A stretch of 64,000 bases of DNA, taken from contig NZ_RJJR01000004.1 in assembly GCF_003721595.1 (NCBI RefSeq), positions 186,001-250,000 of the forward strand, written 5' to 3'. Source of the stretch: Hanamia caeni. GTDB taxonomy: Bacteria > Bacteroidota > Bacteroidia > Chitinophagales > Chitinophagaceae. A program made the position numbers and the translations under genes. Below the pieces are notes generated by a model. That model was not told the origin of the DNA, made no database searches, and saw only the letters and a program-made list of their open reading frames with translations. Shown piece after piece: positions 41,990 to 51,584 of this stretch (its first letter is position 1; each line of letters begins with the position of its first letter).

Positions 41990-44900
41990 TTAAATCTCCT
42001 GCTCTTCTTCAATGATATCATGAAGCGCGATATGGATTTCATTGTCTTTTACAAAATTGCACCACGTGCAATCTTCTTTCCCGCAGCCTGTATAAAAATC
42101 CCGGGCTTGTATCTTATTCCAAACATCGGTTAATTGTTGCTTTACTGTTGTTATATCCGAAGGTTCGATAAATATTTTTCTTTTCTGAAATCCTTTTGAT
42201 TTGTCAGGTTCTACAAAATCAAATTCGGTGCTCACCACCTTCCAGTCCTTTCCGTCCATATTGTCAACGAGTATTTTGTAAAAAACGGCTTGCCGCCAAT
42301 AATCGCCACCAATTGGATTATCAGGATTTGGCGCCAATAATTTTTTCTTTGTATAAGCACTGTTCACATCGCCGGTTTTGTAATCCACCACGTTCACTTC
42401 TTTTCCGTTGAATTCCATTTTATCAATTTTTCCTTTGATGGGAATTCCGTTTACCACATTTTTGATATTTCTTTCAACCGCTACAATTTTGTTGCACGAA
42501 GAAATATATTCATCATAATAATCGCCCAAAACAATTTCGCCCTGCTCCATTCTTCTTTTAAAAGATTCTGGTGTAAAATTTTCACGATGCCTTTTTAAAT
42601 ACCAGTTAAAATGTTCAAACATTCTTTCTTTCGGAGGAAATTTTTGTTCGGCACTTTTTTGCATTTCTTCAAATAATTTTTGCAATGCAAAATGTATAGC
42701 GCTTCCAAATTCAAGCGTCTCTGATTTTCCTGCCGGAATGCGGATAAGATTTTTATAATAAAAGCCAAGCGGGCAATCCAGGTAATTATTTAAAGAAGTT
42801 ACATTCATCACATATTTTTCCAGGATAGAAGAAATAAAATCGTCTTCGCTTTTATCAAGTTCAGGCGCCTGTTGAACATAATTCAATATTTCAAAATCCA
42901 TCAATTCTTCCTCAGGCATTTTTATATTTTCGATTTTCAAATCATTCCCTTCGACAATTTCTGCCACAAACATAGAGTGCTCCGCATCTTTCCCATCGGG
43001 TTTTAATTTGGTGAAAGAGATTGTCAAAGTTTTCTCAGCTCGTGTAATCGCTACATAAAATAGTCTTCTCAATTCTTCTTCCGTACTTCCAGAGGGAAGC
43101 GAAGAAAACAAAGTATCAGGCAGCGAATATCCATTATTGCCGGTTCTTTTTTTCTCCCATAAATGCGCATTCATTCCTATGATAAAAACATATTCAAACT
43201 CCAGTCCTTTTGAGCCATGCGCAGTTAATAAATTTACGCCCGAGCTGTTGCCTGAAAATTGAATCAACGGCAGCGGCAGCTTTTCTTTTTTCATCAGCTC
43301 AATTGCTTCGAGAAGCCCCTTCAAATCAAGAGCCTGATTTCTTGATGTTTCATCTTTTATATAATCAAATAAGCCGGTAAGGATTTGCAAAAGCCTGATC
43401 TTGTCTTTGCTTTTCATGATGTAAGAAAGTATTCCTGCATCTGAAATTATTTTTTCAAAAAGCGTTTGCAGGGGCACATTAGAAACGTCTGCAATTAATT
43501 GCTCAAATGTTTTGCTGAACTTTTTTAATCTCTCATCGATGCCGGTATCAAAAAGGTCTTTGGCAATTGTGTTCGCTTTTTCATACAATAATTTTCTCAG
43601 AGAAGTAGGCTGGCCGCTGTAATTTTTTTTGTTTACTTCCACAGCTAGCTTAGCAATTTCTATTGGTGGAATTTTATAAAAATCAAAATGTAAAATTTCG
43701 AAAAGAAGCTCGCCGCCGCCAAAAGGAATGTCATGCTCGGCAGCGAGATATTGCATTATCTGGATTATTTTTTTTGCAAAAGGCTCATCCAGAATATTGA
43801 TGCTTTTTTTTGAATAATAGGGAATATTTTTCAACCTGAAATATTTCATCAATAGTTCGCCGTAGCTATTTTCTTTGTAAATCACTGCGATTTTTCCTGG
43901 CTCTGTTCCGCCGCTAATCAGCTTTTCAACCCTATTGGTCACGTCTGCCATCTCATCTTTAACCGTGTTGTATTCGATAATTGCCGGGCGATCAATCAAT
44001 TTTTGCAATTCTTCTCTTGAACATTTTAGTTCTTTGGTGAGGCCGGGAAATTTATGGATCAATCTTTCCACATTCCTATCAATTAATGATTTTGAAACAT
44101 CAAGAATTGGCTTTGTAGACCGGTAATTATTCGTAAGCACAATTTTTAAAAGCCCTTCATAGCTACCCGCAAAGTTTTCCATATTTTCCACATTCGCTCC
44201 CTGGAAACGATAAATGCTTTGATCATCATCGCCCACTACAAAAACATTCGGCTCATCCCAAAATTCAATAAGCAATTGTACAATCTCATTCTGCGTTCCG
44301 CTTGTATCCTGGTATTCATCCACCAAAATATATTGAAATCTTTCCTGGTAATCTGCCAACAGGTTTTTATTTTCTTTAAATGCCGTGATAACCCAATTAA
44401 TCATATCATCAAAGTCATACAAATTTTTTTGCTTCATCAGGTTTTGGAAATTATTGAACTCATTTACCGCCGAGCATAACTTTTTCATTTTCTCTACTTC
44501 ATTAAAATATTCAGGCTTGTAATCGCCTGCTTTAACGCCCGATTTTACAGAAGGTCTTTTGTATTTAAATTTATCTTCATCTTTAATTCTTTCCAGGTAA
44601 ACATCAATTCTTTCAACAATATATTCCGGCGTCCAGCCTTCTCTTTTCATTGCTGAAAATAAATTCTGAAGATTGTGTATTTCAAAATAAACATCACCGC
44701 GGTATCTTTTTAAGGGATTATTTTTTGGAAGATTATCAATAAGTGTTTTATACAATTGAATTTTTTCAAGGTCAGAAACCGGGTTCAGCGCCGTTTTTTC
44801 GAACAAGGACAAATTTTGCTGAATAACTTCATTGCAAAAACCATGAAACGTATAGATATTTACTTTGTAGGCATCCGGGCCAATAAATTGTAACAATCTT

Positions 44901-45142
44901 TTGCGCATGGCGATAGCGCCGGCATCCGTATAAGTGAGGCACAAAATATTTTGAGGAAGCGCATCCGTGTCCAATAAAATTTTTCCAATACGCGCTGCTA
45001 AAATTTGCGTTTTTCCAGTTCCGGGGCCTGCGATAACCATCACGGGGCCTTCAATTTTATCTACGGCTTTTTTTTGTTCTGCGTTAAGTTTTAGGTAATC
45101 TTCTCTGAATTTTTTTATTAAATTCTCTCTGTAAGTTGGCAT
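41990..45142 (-). CDS. UvrD/Rep-type helicase fused to a PD-(D/E)XK nuclease with probable Fe-S cluster
   Basis: Superfamily 1A DNA helicase and nuclease in one 1050-residue chain. Helicase motifs in order: AGPGTGKTQILAARIG (Walker A), LCLTYTDAGAIAMRKR (Ia), DEYQDTSGTQ (II), VGDDDQSIYRFQGA (III), LTNNYRST (IV), LTAHGSKGLEFEYVFI (V) and RRLFYVAITRAEKTL (VI). From residue ~790 comes a RecB-like nuclease: TSLNNYLDCPLGFYYKN, FGSAIHFALQKLF, GKIDKMEF and VVDYKTGDV. A single Cys (in LDCPLGF) and a C-terminal CGKEDCTWC resemble the Fe-S staple of AddB-type nucleases. It probably processes double-strand breaks or replication intermediates. No AddA/RecC-like partner lies beside it. Confidence 0.92.
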   Translation of the reverse strand: MPTYRENLIKKFREDYLKLNAEQKKAVDKIEGPVMVIAGPGTGKTQILAARIGKILLDTDALPQNILCLTYTDAGAIAMRKRLLQFIGPDAYKVNIYTFHGFCNEVIQQNLSLFEKTALNPVSDLEKIQLYKTLIDNLPKNNPLKRYRGDVYFEIHNLQNLFSAMKREGWTPEYIVERIDVYLERIKDEDKFKYKRPSVKSGVKAGDYKPEYFNEVEKMKKLCSAVNEFNNFQNLMKQKNLYDFDDMINWVITAFKENKNLLADYQERFQYILVDEYQDTSGTQNEIVQLLIEFWDEPNVFVVGDDDQSIYRFQGANVENMENFAGSYEGLLKIVLTNNYRSTKPILDVSKSLIDRNVERLIHKFPGLTKELKCSREELQKLIDRPAIIEYNTVKDEMADVTNRVEKLISGGTEPGKIAVIYKENSYGELLMKYFRLKNIPYYSKKSINILDEPFAKKIIQIMQYLAAEHDIPFGGGELLFEILHFDFYKIPPIEIAKLAVEVNKKNYSGQPTSLRKLLYEKANTIAKDLFDTGIDERLKKFSKTFEQLIADVSNVPLQTLFEKIISDAGILSYIMKSKDKIRLLQILTGLFDYIKDETSRNQALDLKGLLEAIELMKKEKLPLPLIQFSGNSSGVNLLTAHGSKGLEFEYVFIIGMNAHLWEKKRTGNNGYSLPDTLFSSLPSGSTEEELRRLFYVAITRAEKTLTISFTKLKPDGKDAEHSMFVAEIVEGNDLKIENIKMPEEELMDFEILNYVQQAPELDKSEDDFISSILEKYVMNVTSLNNYLDCPLGFYYKNLIRIPAGKSETLEFGSAIHFALQKLFEEMQKSAEQKFPPKERMFEHFNWYLKRHRENFTPESFKRRMEQGEIVLGDYYDEYISSCNKIVAVERNIKNVVNGIPIKGKIDKMEFNGKEVNVVDYKTGDVNSAYTKKKLLAPNPDNPIGGDYWRQAVFYKILVDNMDGKDWKVVSTEFDFVEPDKSKGFQKRKIFIEPSDITTVKQQLTDVWNKIQARDFYTGCGKEDCTWCNFVKDNEIHIALHDIIEEEQEI

Positions 45143-45257
45143 GTAACGAAGTTACTTGAAAAGCGTTTTATTTTTCGTATTCCACATGCATTTAAGATTT
45201 TTTTTGCCATCGGGATCCAATTTTTTATGCCTGACATTTTGTTATTCATTGTGGTTC

Positions 45258-45440
45258 CTATTCATAATGTTTAATATCGTCATTTCCGGGCTGCGAATAA
45301 GAGGGAGGGTCGCTGGCAGGGAACGATTGATCGAGCTCTTCATCTATTCTCTTTTCGATTTGCTCTTTTTCCTGGGTCTCCTCTGATTTTTTTCCTGAGT
45401 CTTTCTCTTTATCCGGGTTCGTTTTCTTTGCTTTATTCAT
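45258..45440 (-). CDS. Small hydrophilic protein with SFPASDPPS motif
   Basis: Sixty residues: a highly charged Lys/Glu-rich N-terminal half (probably disordered or coiled) and a C-terminal DEELDQSFPASDPPSYSQPG. The xSFPASDPPS stretch recurs at the end of many otherwise different small bacterial proteins, so this is a real gene despite its size. Function is not known. It is encoded between the helicase-nuclease and an acyltransferase, in the same direction. Confidence 0.78.
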   Translation of the reverse strand: MNKAKKTNPDKEKDSGKKSEETQEKEQIEKRIDEELDQSFPASDPPSYSQPGNDDIKHYE

Positions 45441-45536
45441 AATTTTTTATTTTGAAATGGTAATAATCAGGATGTCAGTGAAATCAAAACTCATGCCCTG
45501 ATTGGGTGGAAAAATGCGGAGAAACAAAAGAAGATA

Positions 45537-45572
45537 TTGTGAAAGAAAACACGGTTATTTGTTGCTTTACTG
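45537..45572 (-). repeat. Dispersed intergenic element, copy 10
   Basis: Minus strand: CAGTAAAGCAACAAAT, AACCGTG, TTTTCTTTC. The first 16 bases are identical to those of the copy at 56131-56166. Confidence 0.6.
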
Positions 45573-45626
45573 GAAAGATGCAATTTAATCCGTATTACCC
45601 GGATCAAATGTAGGCGCAGGAATGGT

Positions 45627-46766
45627 TTAATATTTATTTGTTTTTATTTTTTGTAATAGTGTCCGTATTTTGAAGCCGGAGTCAATAAATTCCATTAGTT
45701 GCTTTTCCAAAGAGCGAAGGATAAGCGCCGTTAAATAAACAAATGCCAGGAAAACAAATGATAATCCTAAGGTGATAAATGGATTATTATATTTTTCTGC
45801 GGTTGTTATCAAGCGATGACGCAGCAGTCCATTAACAACAAAAAGGTAAAGTGATACGCTTCCCGTAAATTCGAGAAAGAAGTTAAGATTTGCAAACTTA
45901 CGGATGATCGGAATAGCCCAAATCAGCGCTTTCAGCATAATGAGCGTAACTGCTAAAAACGAAAAATACCAGGCATATTGATTTATATTGCCCAATGAAA
46001 ATATAACAAGCGCCATAAGCAAAATAGTCGTAGAAATTTTTATTTGGCCCCGCGCTGCAAAATATAGCCCGAGCGAAAAAACAGGCAGTTGCCCTATAAA
46101 AGTAAAGTACACGCTCGTTCCCGGAATGCCAATAAATAGATCAAGCGCCATAGATATTCCAATAAATAAAAACATAACAATCAATAAAGAATCAGGTCCG
46201 GCTTTTCGTAGTAGCCATAACAAAAAAGGAAAGATCGCATATAGCTGTACAATCAATGAAAAAAACCACCACGGGCCATTGATGGTGAGGGCTTCATTCG
46301 GCACAAATCCATAGAGCAAAGTAAGCTTTAATAAAATGCTTTTTATAACCGGTAAGCCTGGTAATATTTTTAGTTGAACTAAATTAATCAATACTGATAA
46401 GGCAATGCCCAGCACTAATGTAGGATAGAGCTTTATTATTCTTTTTTTCATGAAGGGAAACCAACTGATATTTTTATGCGCATACGACAGGTATAGTCCG
46501 TAAGAACTGATAAAAATGAATAATTGAACTCCATAATGTCCAAAATAGGAAGAAGCAAACCGGGTAAAATCGAGAGGAGTGCCAACTGAAAAATCAATGA
46601 ACCTTCTGAAATTATCTTCAGAAAATGAAAATTCATTTTCACCGGTTGCCTTTTCTATCAGATGGAAAAAGTTGTGAAATATAATCATCAATATCCCCAC
46701 CCCTTTAATGATATTCGTATCATTTTTTGATAGAAAGCCATGATTACGTGTCAGCTTAGCTTTCAT
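45627..46766 (-). CDS. Acyltransferase family membrane protein (Acyl_transf_3-like)
   Basis: Polytopic membrane protein of 379 residues with about ten hydrophobic segments. It belongs to the acyltransferase-3 group, which O-acetylates or otherwise acylates surface polysaccharides. The early helix IKGVGILMIIFHNFFHL carries the His-containing first motif, and FGHYGVQLFIFISSYGLYLSY gives the second family motif, with the usual Arg replaced in this area. MKKRIIKLYPTLVLG and TINGPWWFFSLIVQLYAIFPF follow the family order. Substrate unknown. Flanked by an element copy downstream and a 228-base spacer to ruvB. Confidence 0.87.
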   Translation of the reverse strand: MKAKLTRNHGFLSKNDTNIIKGVGILMIIFHNFFHLIEKATGENEFSFSEDNFRRFIDFSVGTPLDFTRFASSYFGHYGVQLFIFISSYGLYLSYAHKNISWFPFMKKRIIKLYPTLVLGIALSVLINLVQLKILPGLPVIKSILLKLTLLYGFVPNEALTINGPWWFFSLIVQLYAIFPFLLWLLRKAGPDSLLIVMFLFIGISMALDLFIGIPGTSVYFTFIGQLPVFSLGLYFAARGQIKISTTILLMALVIFSLGNINQYAWYFSFLAVTLIMLKALIWAIPIIRKFANLNFFLEFTGSVSLYLFVVNGLLRHRLITTAEKYNNPFITLGLSFVFLAFVYLTALILRSLEKQLMEFIDSGFKIRTLLQKIKTNKY

Positions 46767-46994
46767 GAAAAAAATTTGAACTAAGTAATTTTATTACTAA
46801 TAAGCCAATTTGAAATTAGTTAGCTGGTTTAAAACACCGGGGATTGGGTTTTCTAAGAATTGGTAATTTTGGGATAATTCTAATAGTAAGTAAAGTTATG
46901 AGAATACCTGATTAATAAAAAAATTATTAATTTTTTTCCGACGAAAACTAATTCAATGCAACTATAATTAATGAATGTGCTGCAAGATTTAAAT

Positions 46995-48029
46995 TCAGAA
47001 AAATAGTTCCGGCCCTTTATTTTTTCTTTGAGGAATTTTTCCCAGGTGGCGATAGGCCTTTTCTGTTACTTCCCTTCCGCGTGATGTGCGCATTATAAAT
47101 CCTTCCTGTATCAGAAAGGGTTCATACACTTCTTCCAGCGTTCCGGGTTCTTCTCCTACTGCCGTCGCAATGGTGGTAATTCCCACCGGTCCGCCTTTAA
47201 ACTTGTCAATCACCACGTTAAGGATGCGATTATCCATATCATCCAGCCCGTATTTATCTACATTTAGGGCTTTCAATGCATGCTCTGTAATTTTTAAATC
47301 AATAATGCCATTCGAAAGCACTTGTGCAAAATCCCTCACTCTCCTTAACAATCCATTGGCAATTCTTGGTGTGCCACGGCTTCTTCCTGCAATTTCTGTG
47401 GCCGCATCTGACGTGATTTTGGTTTTAAGGATTGAGGCCGAACGGAGAATAATTTTTTGCAGCGTAGCCGTATCATAATATTCCAATCTGGATTTAATCC
47501 CAAACCTGGAAAGTAATGGCGCGGTTAGCAACCCACTGCGTGTAGTAGCGCCTATCAGGGTAAAAGGATTTAAATTAATCTGAACGCTCCGCGCATTTGG
47601 GCCGGTATCAATCATGATATCTATCCTGAAATCTTCCATCGCCGCATATAAATATTCTTCAACCACATTACTAAGCCGGTGAATTTCATCAATGAATAAC
47701 ACATCGTGCGGCTCAAGGTTCGTAAGCAATCCCGCCAGGTCGCCAGGCTTTTCAATTACGGGGCCGCTGGTTTCTTTAATATGCACGCCCAACTCATTGG
47801 CGACAATCCTGCTTAGCGTAGTTTTCCCTAATCCGGGCGGCCCATGAAATAATATATGATCAAGGGATTCTTTTCGCTGCTTCGCTGCCTTTATGAAAAT
47901 TCTTAAATTTTCGATTATTTGCCCTTGCCCGCTAAATTCTTCTATGATAGCAGGACGAATGTTATTTTCAAATTCTTTATCCGCTGGTGTCAAAAGTTCC
48001 TTTTCTGAGTTTAAATTTTGGTTTTGCAT
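46995..48029 (-). CDS. ruvB: Holliday junction branch-migration ATPase RuvB
   Basis: AAA+ motor of the RuvABC resolvase system. The 344 residues include the Walker [19 protein letters not shown], Walker [12 protein letters not shown], sensor 1 ([20 protein letters not shown]), the arginine-finger region, and the C-terminal winged helix ([20 protein letters not shown]). Length and sequence are standard. ruvA and ruvC are not in the window. Confidence 0.98.
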   Translation of the reverse strand: MQNQNLNSEKELLTPADKEFENNIRPAIIEEFSGQGQIIENLRIFIKAAKQRKESLDHILFHGPPGLGKTTLSRIVANELGVHIKETSGPVIEKPGDLAGLLTNLEPHDVLFIDEIHRLSNVVEEYLYAAMEDFRIDIMIDTGPNARSVQINLNPFTLIGATTRSGLLTAPLLSRFGIKSRLEYYDTATLQKIILRSASILKTKITSDAATEIAGRSRGTPRIANGLLRRVRDFAQVLSNGIIDLKITEHALKALNVDKYGLDDMDNRILNVVIDKFKGGPVGITTIATAVGEEPGTLEEVYEPFLIQEGFIMRTSRGREVTEKAYRHLGKIPQRKNKGPELFF

Positions 48030-48183
48030 GCAAAAATTTTTCTACCTTGTAAAGCTAAAGTTTTTAAAAGTAAAATGCCTTAAAGCGTAAGTTTTACGAA
48101 ACTATAACACCTTTCAGGTATTGCTTTTAGCCACTAATCAAGTCCAGACCCAATTTGGCTGTTTTATTAAATAATTTAGCAGG

Positions 48184-49446
48184 ATGAATAAAACTATGGT
48201 TCGGTATTGGGTATGCCAGGTGTTTGGCTGGGGCGGGTGGACTGTACTTAATCTTTCATTTTATTATTTCTTTTTGCACGATGTGTATTGGACGCCCGGA
48301 CCACGGAGAACTTTGCTGTTGGCGATTCTTCTGATACAATTTATCTGGTATGTAGGATCAACACATTTACTCAGATTTATTCTAAAAAAAATAGGATGGA
48401 TTAAATTTCCCACTCAAAAAGTAATCGCACTTTTTATCGTAAGCGTGATGGCTACGGGACTGCTGGCGTATTATGGTTCAAAGACTACTGCGGTAACCAC
48501 CGGATATTCTCTTGTTCAATATGATAAGAACGAAAACCTGAAGGCAGCCGTTGAAAAGGAAGCAAATCTAGGATTAAAAGGAACCGATTATTACCTGGCT
48601 CAAAAAAACAATCCGTCAGATTCTACCAATTATGTATCCATGCAAAGAATAAAAAGGTCTACAGGTTGGTATCGCGATACAAACGGAGTATGGAACTATG
48701 AAGAACAGCATAAGGGACGCTTTTGGTGGGATATTATTTTTGCGTTTATTCTTATTTCGCTATGGCTTCTGCTTTATATGATTTGGCACTACCTTGAAAG
48801 AAACCGCAAAGATGAATTGGGCAGAGTAAGCCTTGAAAAAACCGTGAAAGAACTTGAACTCAAAACCATAAAATCTCATATAAATCCTCATTTTATTTTT
48901 AATTCTTTAAACAGCATTCGCGCGCTGGTGGAAGAAAATCCCAAGCGCGCCAGAACTGCCATTACCGAGCTTTCAAATATTCTGCGCAGTAGCCTGCAGG
49001 TAGAAAAGCTTGAAACGGTTCCCTTACACAAAGAGTTGGATATAGTCAAAGATTATCTTGCATTAGAACAAATGCGATTTGAAGAAAGATTAAAAGTGGA
49101 GTTGGATATCGATGAAGATACGCTGGAACAAAGCTTACCGCCAATGATGCTGCAAACGCTTGTCGAAAATGCTATCAAACATGGCATCAGCAAAAGAATA
49201 AACGGAGGAGTTATCAGAATTATTTCCAGGTTTTCCGAGGGAAATTTTGAATTAATTGTTCAAAATTCGGGTAGCCTCGACTCGAAATATAAAGAAGGGT
49301 TTGGTTTTAAAAGTACCCGCGACAGGCTGCGGTTCTTGTTTAATGACCATGCCTATTTTAAAGTGGAGCAAGTGGAAGGCCCGAGTGTGCAATCAAAAAT
49401 TGTAATGCCCGCGGAGGATGCAAAAAATCTGGCAGTAATCAAATAA
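48184..49446 (+). CDS. LytS-type sensor histidine kinase
   Basis: Membrane sensor kinase of the His_kinase (LytS/YehU) type, 420 residues. Three N-terminal hydrophobic helices (about residues 14-35, 42-62, 77-95) precede an extracytoplasmic loop of roughly 85 residues, and a fourth helix follows (residues ~182-203). The phosphoacceptor region is KSHINPHFIFNSLNSIRALV, followed by LEQMRFEERL and the ATP-binding N-box TLVENAIKHGISKR and GFGFKSTRDRL. It pairs with the LytTR regulator 42 bases downstream. The signal sensed by the loop is unknown. Confidence 0.93.
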   Translation: MNKTMVRYWVCQVFGWGGWTVLNLSFYYFFLHDVYWTPGPRRTLLLAILLIQFIWYVGSTHLLRFILKKIGWIKFPTQKVIALFIVSVMATGLLAYYGSKTTAVTTGYSLVQYDKNENLKAAVEKEANLGLKGTDYYLAQKNNPSDSTNYVSMQRIKRSTGWYRDTNGVWNYEEQHKGRFWWDIIFAFILISLWLLLYMIWHYLERNRKDELGRVSLEKTVKELELKTIKSHINPHFIFNSLNSIRALVEENPKRARTAITELSNILRSSLQVEKLETVPLHKELDIVKDYLALEQMRFEERLKVELDIDEDTLEQSLPPMMLQTLVENAIKHGISKRINGGVIRIISRFSEGNFELIVQNSGSLDSKYKEGFGFKSTRDRLRFLFNDHAYFKVEQVEGPSVQSKIVMPAEDAKNLAVIK

Positions 49447-49488
49447 ATAATGTCTATTTTTATTTTGAACACCTGAAAAGAATAAACT

Positions 49489-50211
49489 ATGCTTAAAGTT
49501 GTTATTATAGATGACGAACGCCTGGCAAGAAACGAACTTAGAAGAATGTTAGGTGAATTTTCAGACGTTGAAATTATTGGAGAAGCTGCAAATGCCTCCG
49601 AAGGAATTGAAAAAATCGAAACGCTAAATCCTGATCTTATTTTCCTGGACATTCAAATGCCGGGCAAAAGCGGGTTTGATATGCTGGGCATGATTGATAG
49701 GGCGCCACATGTTATTTTCGTTACCGCTTATGATGAGTATGCGCTGAAAGCTTTTGAAGTGAATGCGCTGGATTACCTGATGAAACCCGTGGAGCCACAG
49801 CGCCTCGCCGAAGCGCTTCTGAAAGTGAGGCAGAAAAATGAAGAAGAATTAACTTCATACACCAACCGCAGCATATTGAGCGAGCACGACCAGGTGTTTG
49901 TAAAAGATGGCGAACGATGCTGGTTCGTAAAATTGTCTGATGTGCGTTTGTTTGAAAGCGTCGGAAATTATGCCAAGGTTTTCTTTGGAACCAATAAACC
50001 ACTTATTTTAAAATCGCTTAATTCCTTAGAAGAAAGGCTTGATGAGAAAGTTTTCTTCAGGGCCAACCGTAAGCACATTGTAAATATGAGAATGATTGAA
50101 AAAATAGAACCTTATTTTAATGGTGGCCTTTTAATTGACCTTGCAGGAGGTGAAAAAATTGAAGTAAGCCGCAGGCAGGCAGTTAAGTTTAAAGAAATGA
50201 TGAGTTTATAA
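49489..50211 (+). CDS. LytTR family response regulator
   Basis: Partner of the upstream kinase, 240 residues. The receiver domain (residues 1-~115) shows VVIIDDERLARNELRRML, the phosphoacceptor Asp in DLIFLDIQMPGKSG and the Lys in ALDYLMKPVEPQR. The LytTR DNA-binding domain (residues ~140-235) has FVKDGERCWFVKLSDV, ESVGNYAKVFF and FFRANRKHIVNMRMIEKIEPYF. Such regulators bind pairs of short direct repeats near target promoters. The downstream M28 peptidase is a candidate target, but I saw no clear repeat pair there. Confidence 0.95.
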   Translation: MLKVVIIDDERLARNELRRMLGEFSDVEIIGEAANASEGIEKIETLNPDLIFLDIQMPGKSGFDMLGMIDRAPHVIFVTAYDEYALKAFEVNALDYLMKPVEPQRLAEALLKVRQKNEEELTSYTNRSILSEHDQVFVKDGERCWFVKLSDVRLFESVGNYAKVFFGTNKPLILKSLNSLEERLDEKVFFRANRKHIVNMRMIEKIEPYFNGGLLIDLAGGEKIEVSRRQAVKFKEMMSL

Positions 50212-50296
50212 ATTAATTGATGAATTGTTTAAGCATTAAATGAACGCTGCAGGTATTTAAATTTTAAGACCGGAAATTAACTGTAAATCCATTCCC

Positions 50297-51574
50297 ATGA
50301 AATTAATTTTTACCATTCTTCTTGCTGCTTTTACCTCTGTCTCTTTTGCTCAAAACATAGATAAGATCGTTAATGCCAAAGAAGTGAAACGGATAGAAAC
50401 CGTTCTTTCATCCGATAAAATGGAGGGGCGAAAAACCTTTACTCCTTCTATTGACCGGGCAGCAGATTTTATCGCGGGTAAATTTAAAAAATCGGGGTTG
50501 CAATATTTTGACGAACTGCCAGGTTACAAGCAAACATTTTCATTGAAAAAAGCTACAATGGTTTCTGCTTCGGGAAATTTGAATCGAAAATTGATTGCTT
50601 CTGAAAATATAATTGCCATTACTACCGCTGCGGATCTAAATATAAATGAAGATTCAGGATTTAAAATAACGGTGATTAAAGACTCTGACAATTTATTCAG
50701 GGAGGCCTTCCACATATTGAAAAGCAATCACAAATGTTTAGTATTGGTTAATGCCAGCCATAGTGATAATTTCCAGCAGTTGAAAAGATTTAACCGGGAA
50801 AGTTTTGAGGACAGGGCGCCGGTTATTTTTGTATTGACCAATGAAAATCCTACTTCCTTTCATTTTGAAATTAAAAACAGCATTACTACACCTTCCTTAG
50901 CTAATGTGATTGGCGTGTTGCCCGGAAAAAGTAAAAAAGATGAATACGTAATTTTTTCAGCTCATTATGATCATTTAGGTATCGGCAAGCCTGATGCAAC
51001 GGGTGATTCAATTTATAACGGAGCAAATGATGATGCAGCGGGCACTACAGCAGTTATAATGCTGGCAGATTATTTTAACAGGATAAGCAACAATGAGCGT
51101 ACGTTAATTTTTGTGGCATTTACTGCTGAAGAAATTGGCGGCTTTGGTTCTCAATATTTTTCCAAACAAATTGATCCTGCCAAAGTAGTTGCCATGTTCA
51201 ATATCGAGATGATTGGCACCCAAAGCAAATGGGGTAGCAACAGTGCATATATCACCGGTTATGAAAAATCTGATTTTGGAAAAATATTGCAATCAAATTT
51301 AAAAGGAAGCGATTTTCATTTTGAACCCGATCCTTATCCCGAGCAAAATCTATTTTACCGGTCAGACAATGCTACTTTGGCTGCATTAGGGGTTCCTGCG
51401 CATACAATTTCTACTTCCAAAATGGATAACGAACCTAATTATCATAAGCAAAGTGATGAATTGAATACATTAGACATGGAAAGTATGGCACGAATTATAA
51501 CAGCGATTGCCATCAGCAGTAAAACAATCGTAAGTGGAGAAGATACGCCCGCGAGAATTGAAAAAAGAGATTGA
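50297..51574 (+). CDS. M28 family zinc peptidase, exported
   Basis: Signal peptide (ending SVSFAQ) and an M28 aminopeptidase catalytic domain in 425 residues. The metal ligands appear in the usual order: His in SAHYDHLG, Asp in NGANDDAAGT (bridging), Glu-Glu in FTAEEIGGFGS, Asp in NIEMIG with its context, and His in PNYHKQSDELNT. An apical/PA-like insertion occupies residues ~80-200. It probably releases N-terminal amino acids from peptides in the periplasm. It lies 85 bases after the LytTR gene and meets the GGGP synthase gene tail to tail with a 10-base gap. Confidence 0.92.
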   Translation: MKLIFTILLAAFTSVSFAQNIDKIVNAKEVKRIETVLSSDKMEGRKTFTPSIDRAADFIAGKFKKSGLQYFDELPGYKQTFSLKKATMVSASGNLNRKLIASENIIAITTAADLNINEDSGFKITVIKDSDNLFREAFHILKSNHKCLVLVNASHSDNFQQLKRFNRESFEDRAPVIFVLTNENPTSFHFEIKNSITTPSLANVIGVLPGKSKKDEYVIFSAHYDHLGIGKPDATGDSIYNGANDDAAGTTAVIMLADYFNRISNNERTLIFVAFTAEEIGGFGSQYFSKQIDPAKVVAMFNIEMIGTQSKWGSNSAYITGYEKSDFGKILQSNLKGSDFHFEPDPYPEQNLFYRSDNATLAALGVPAHTISTSKMDNEPNYHKQSDELNTLDMESMARIITAIAISSKTIVSGEDTPARIEKRD

Positions 51575-51584
51575 CAAAAGATTG

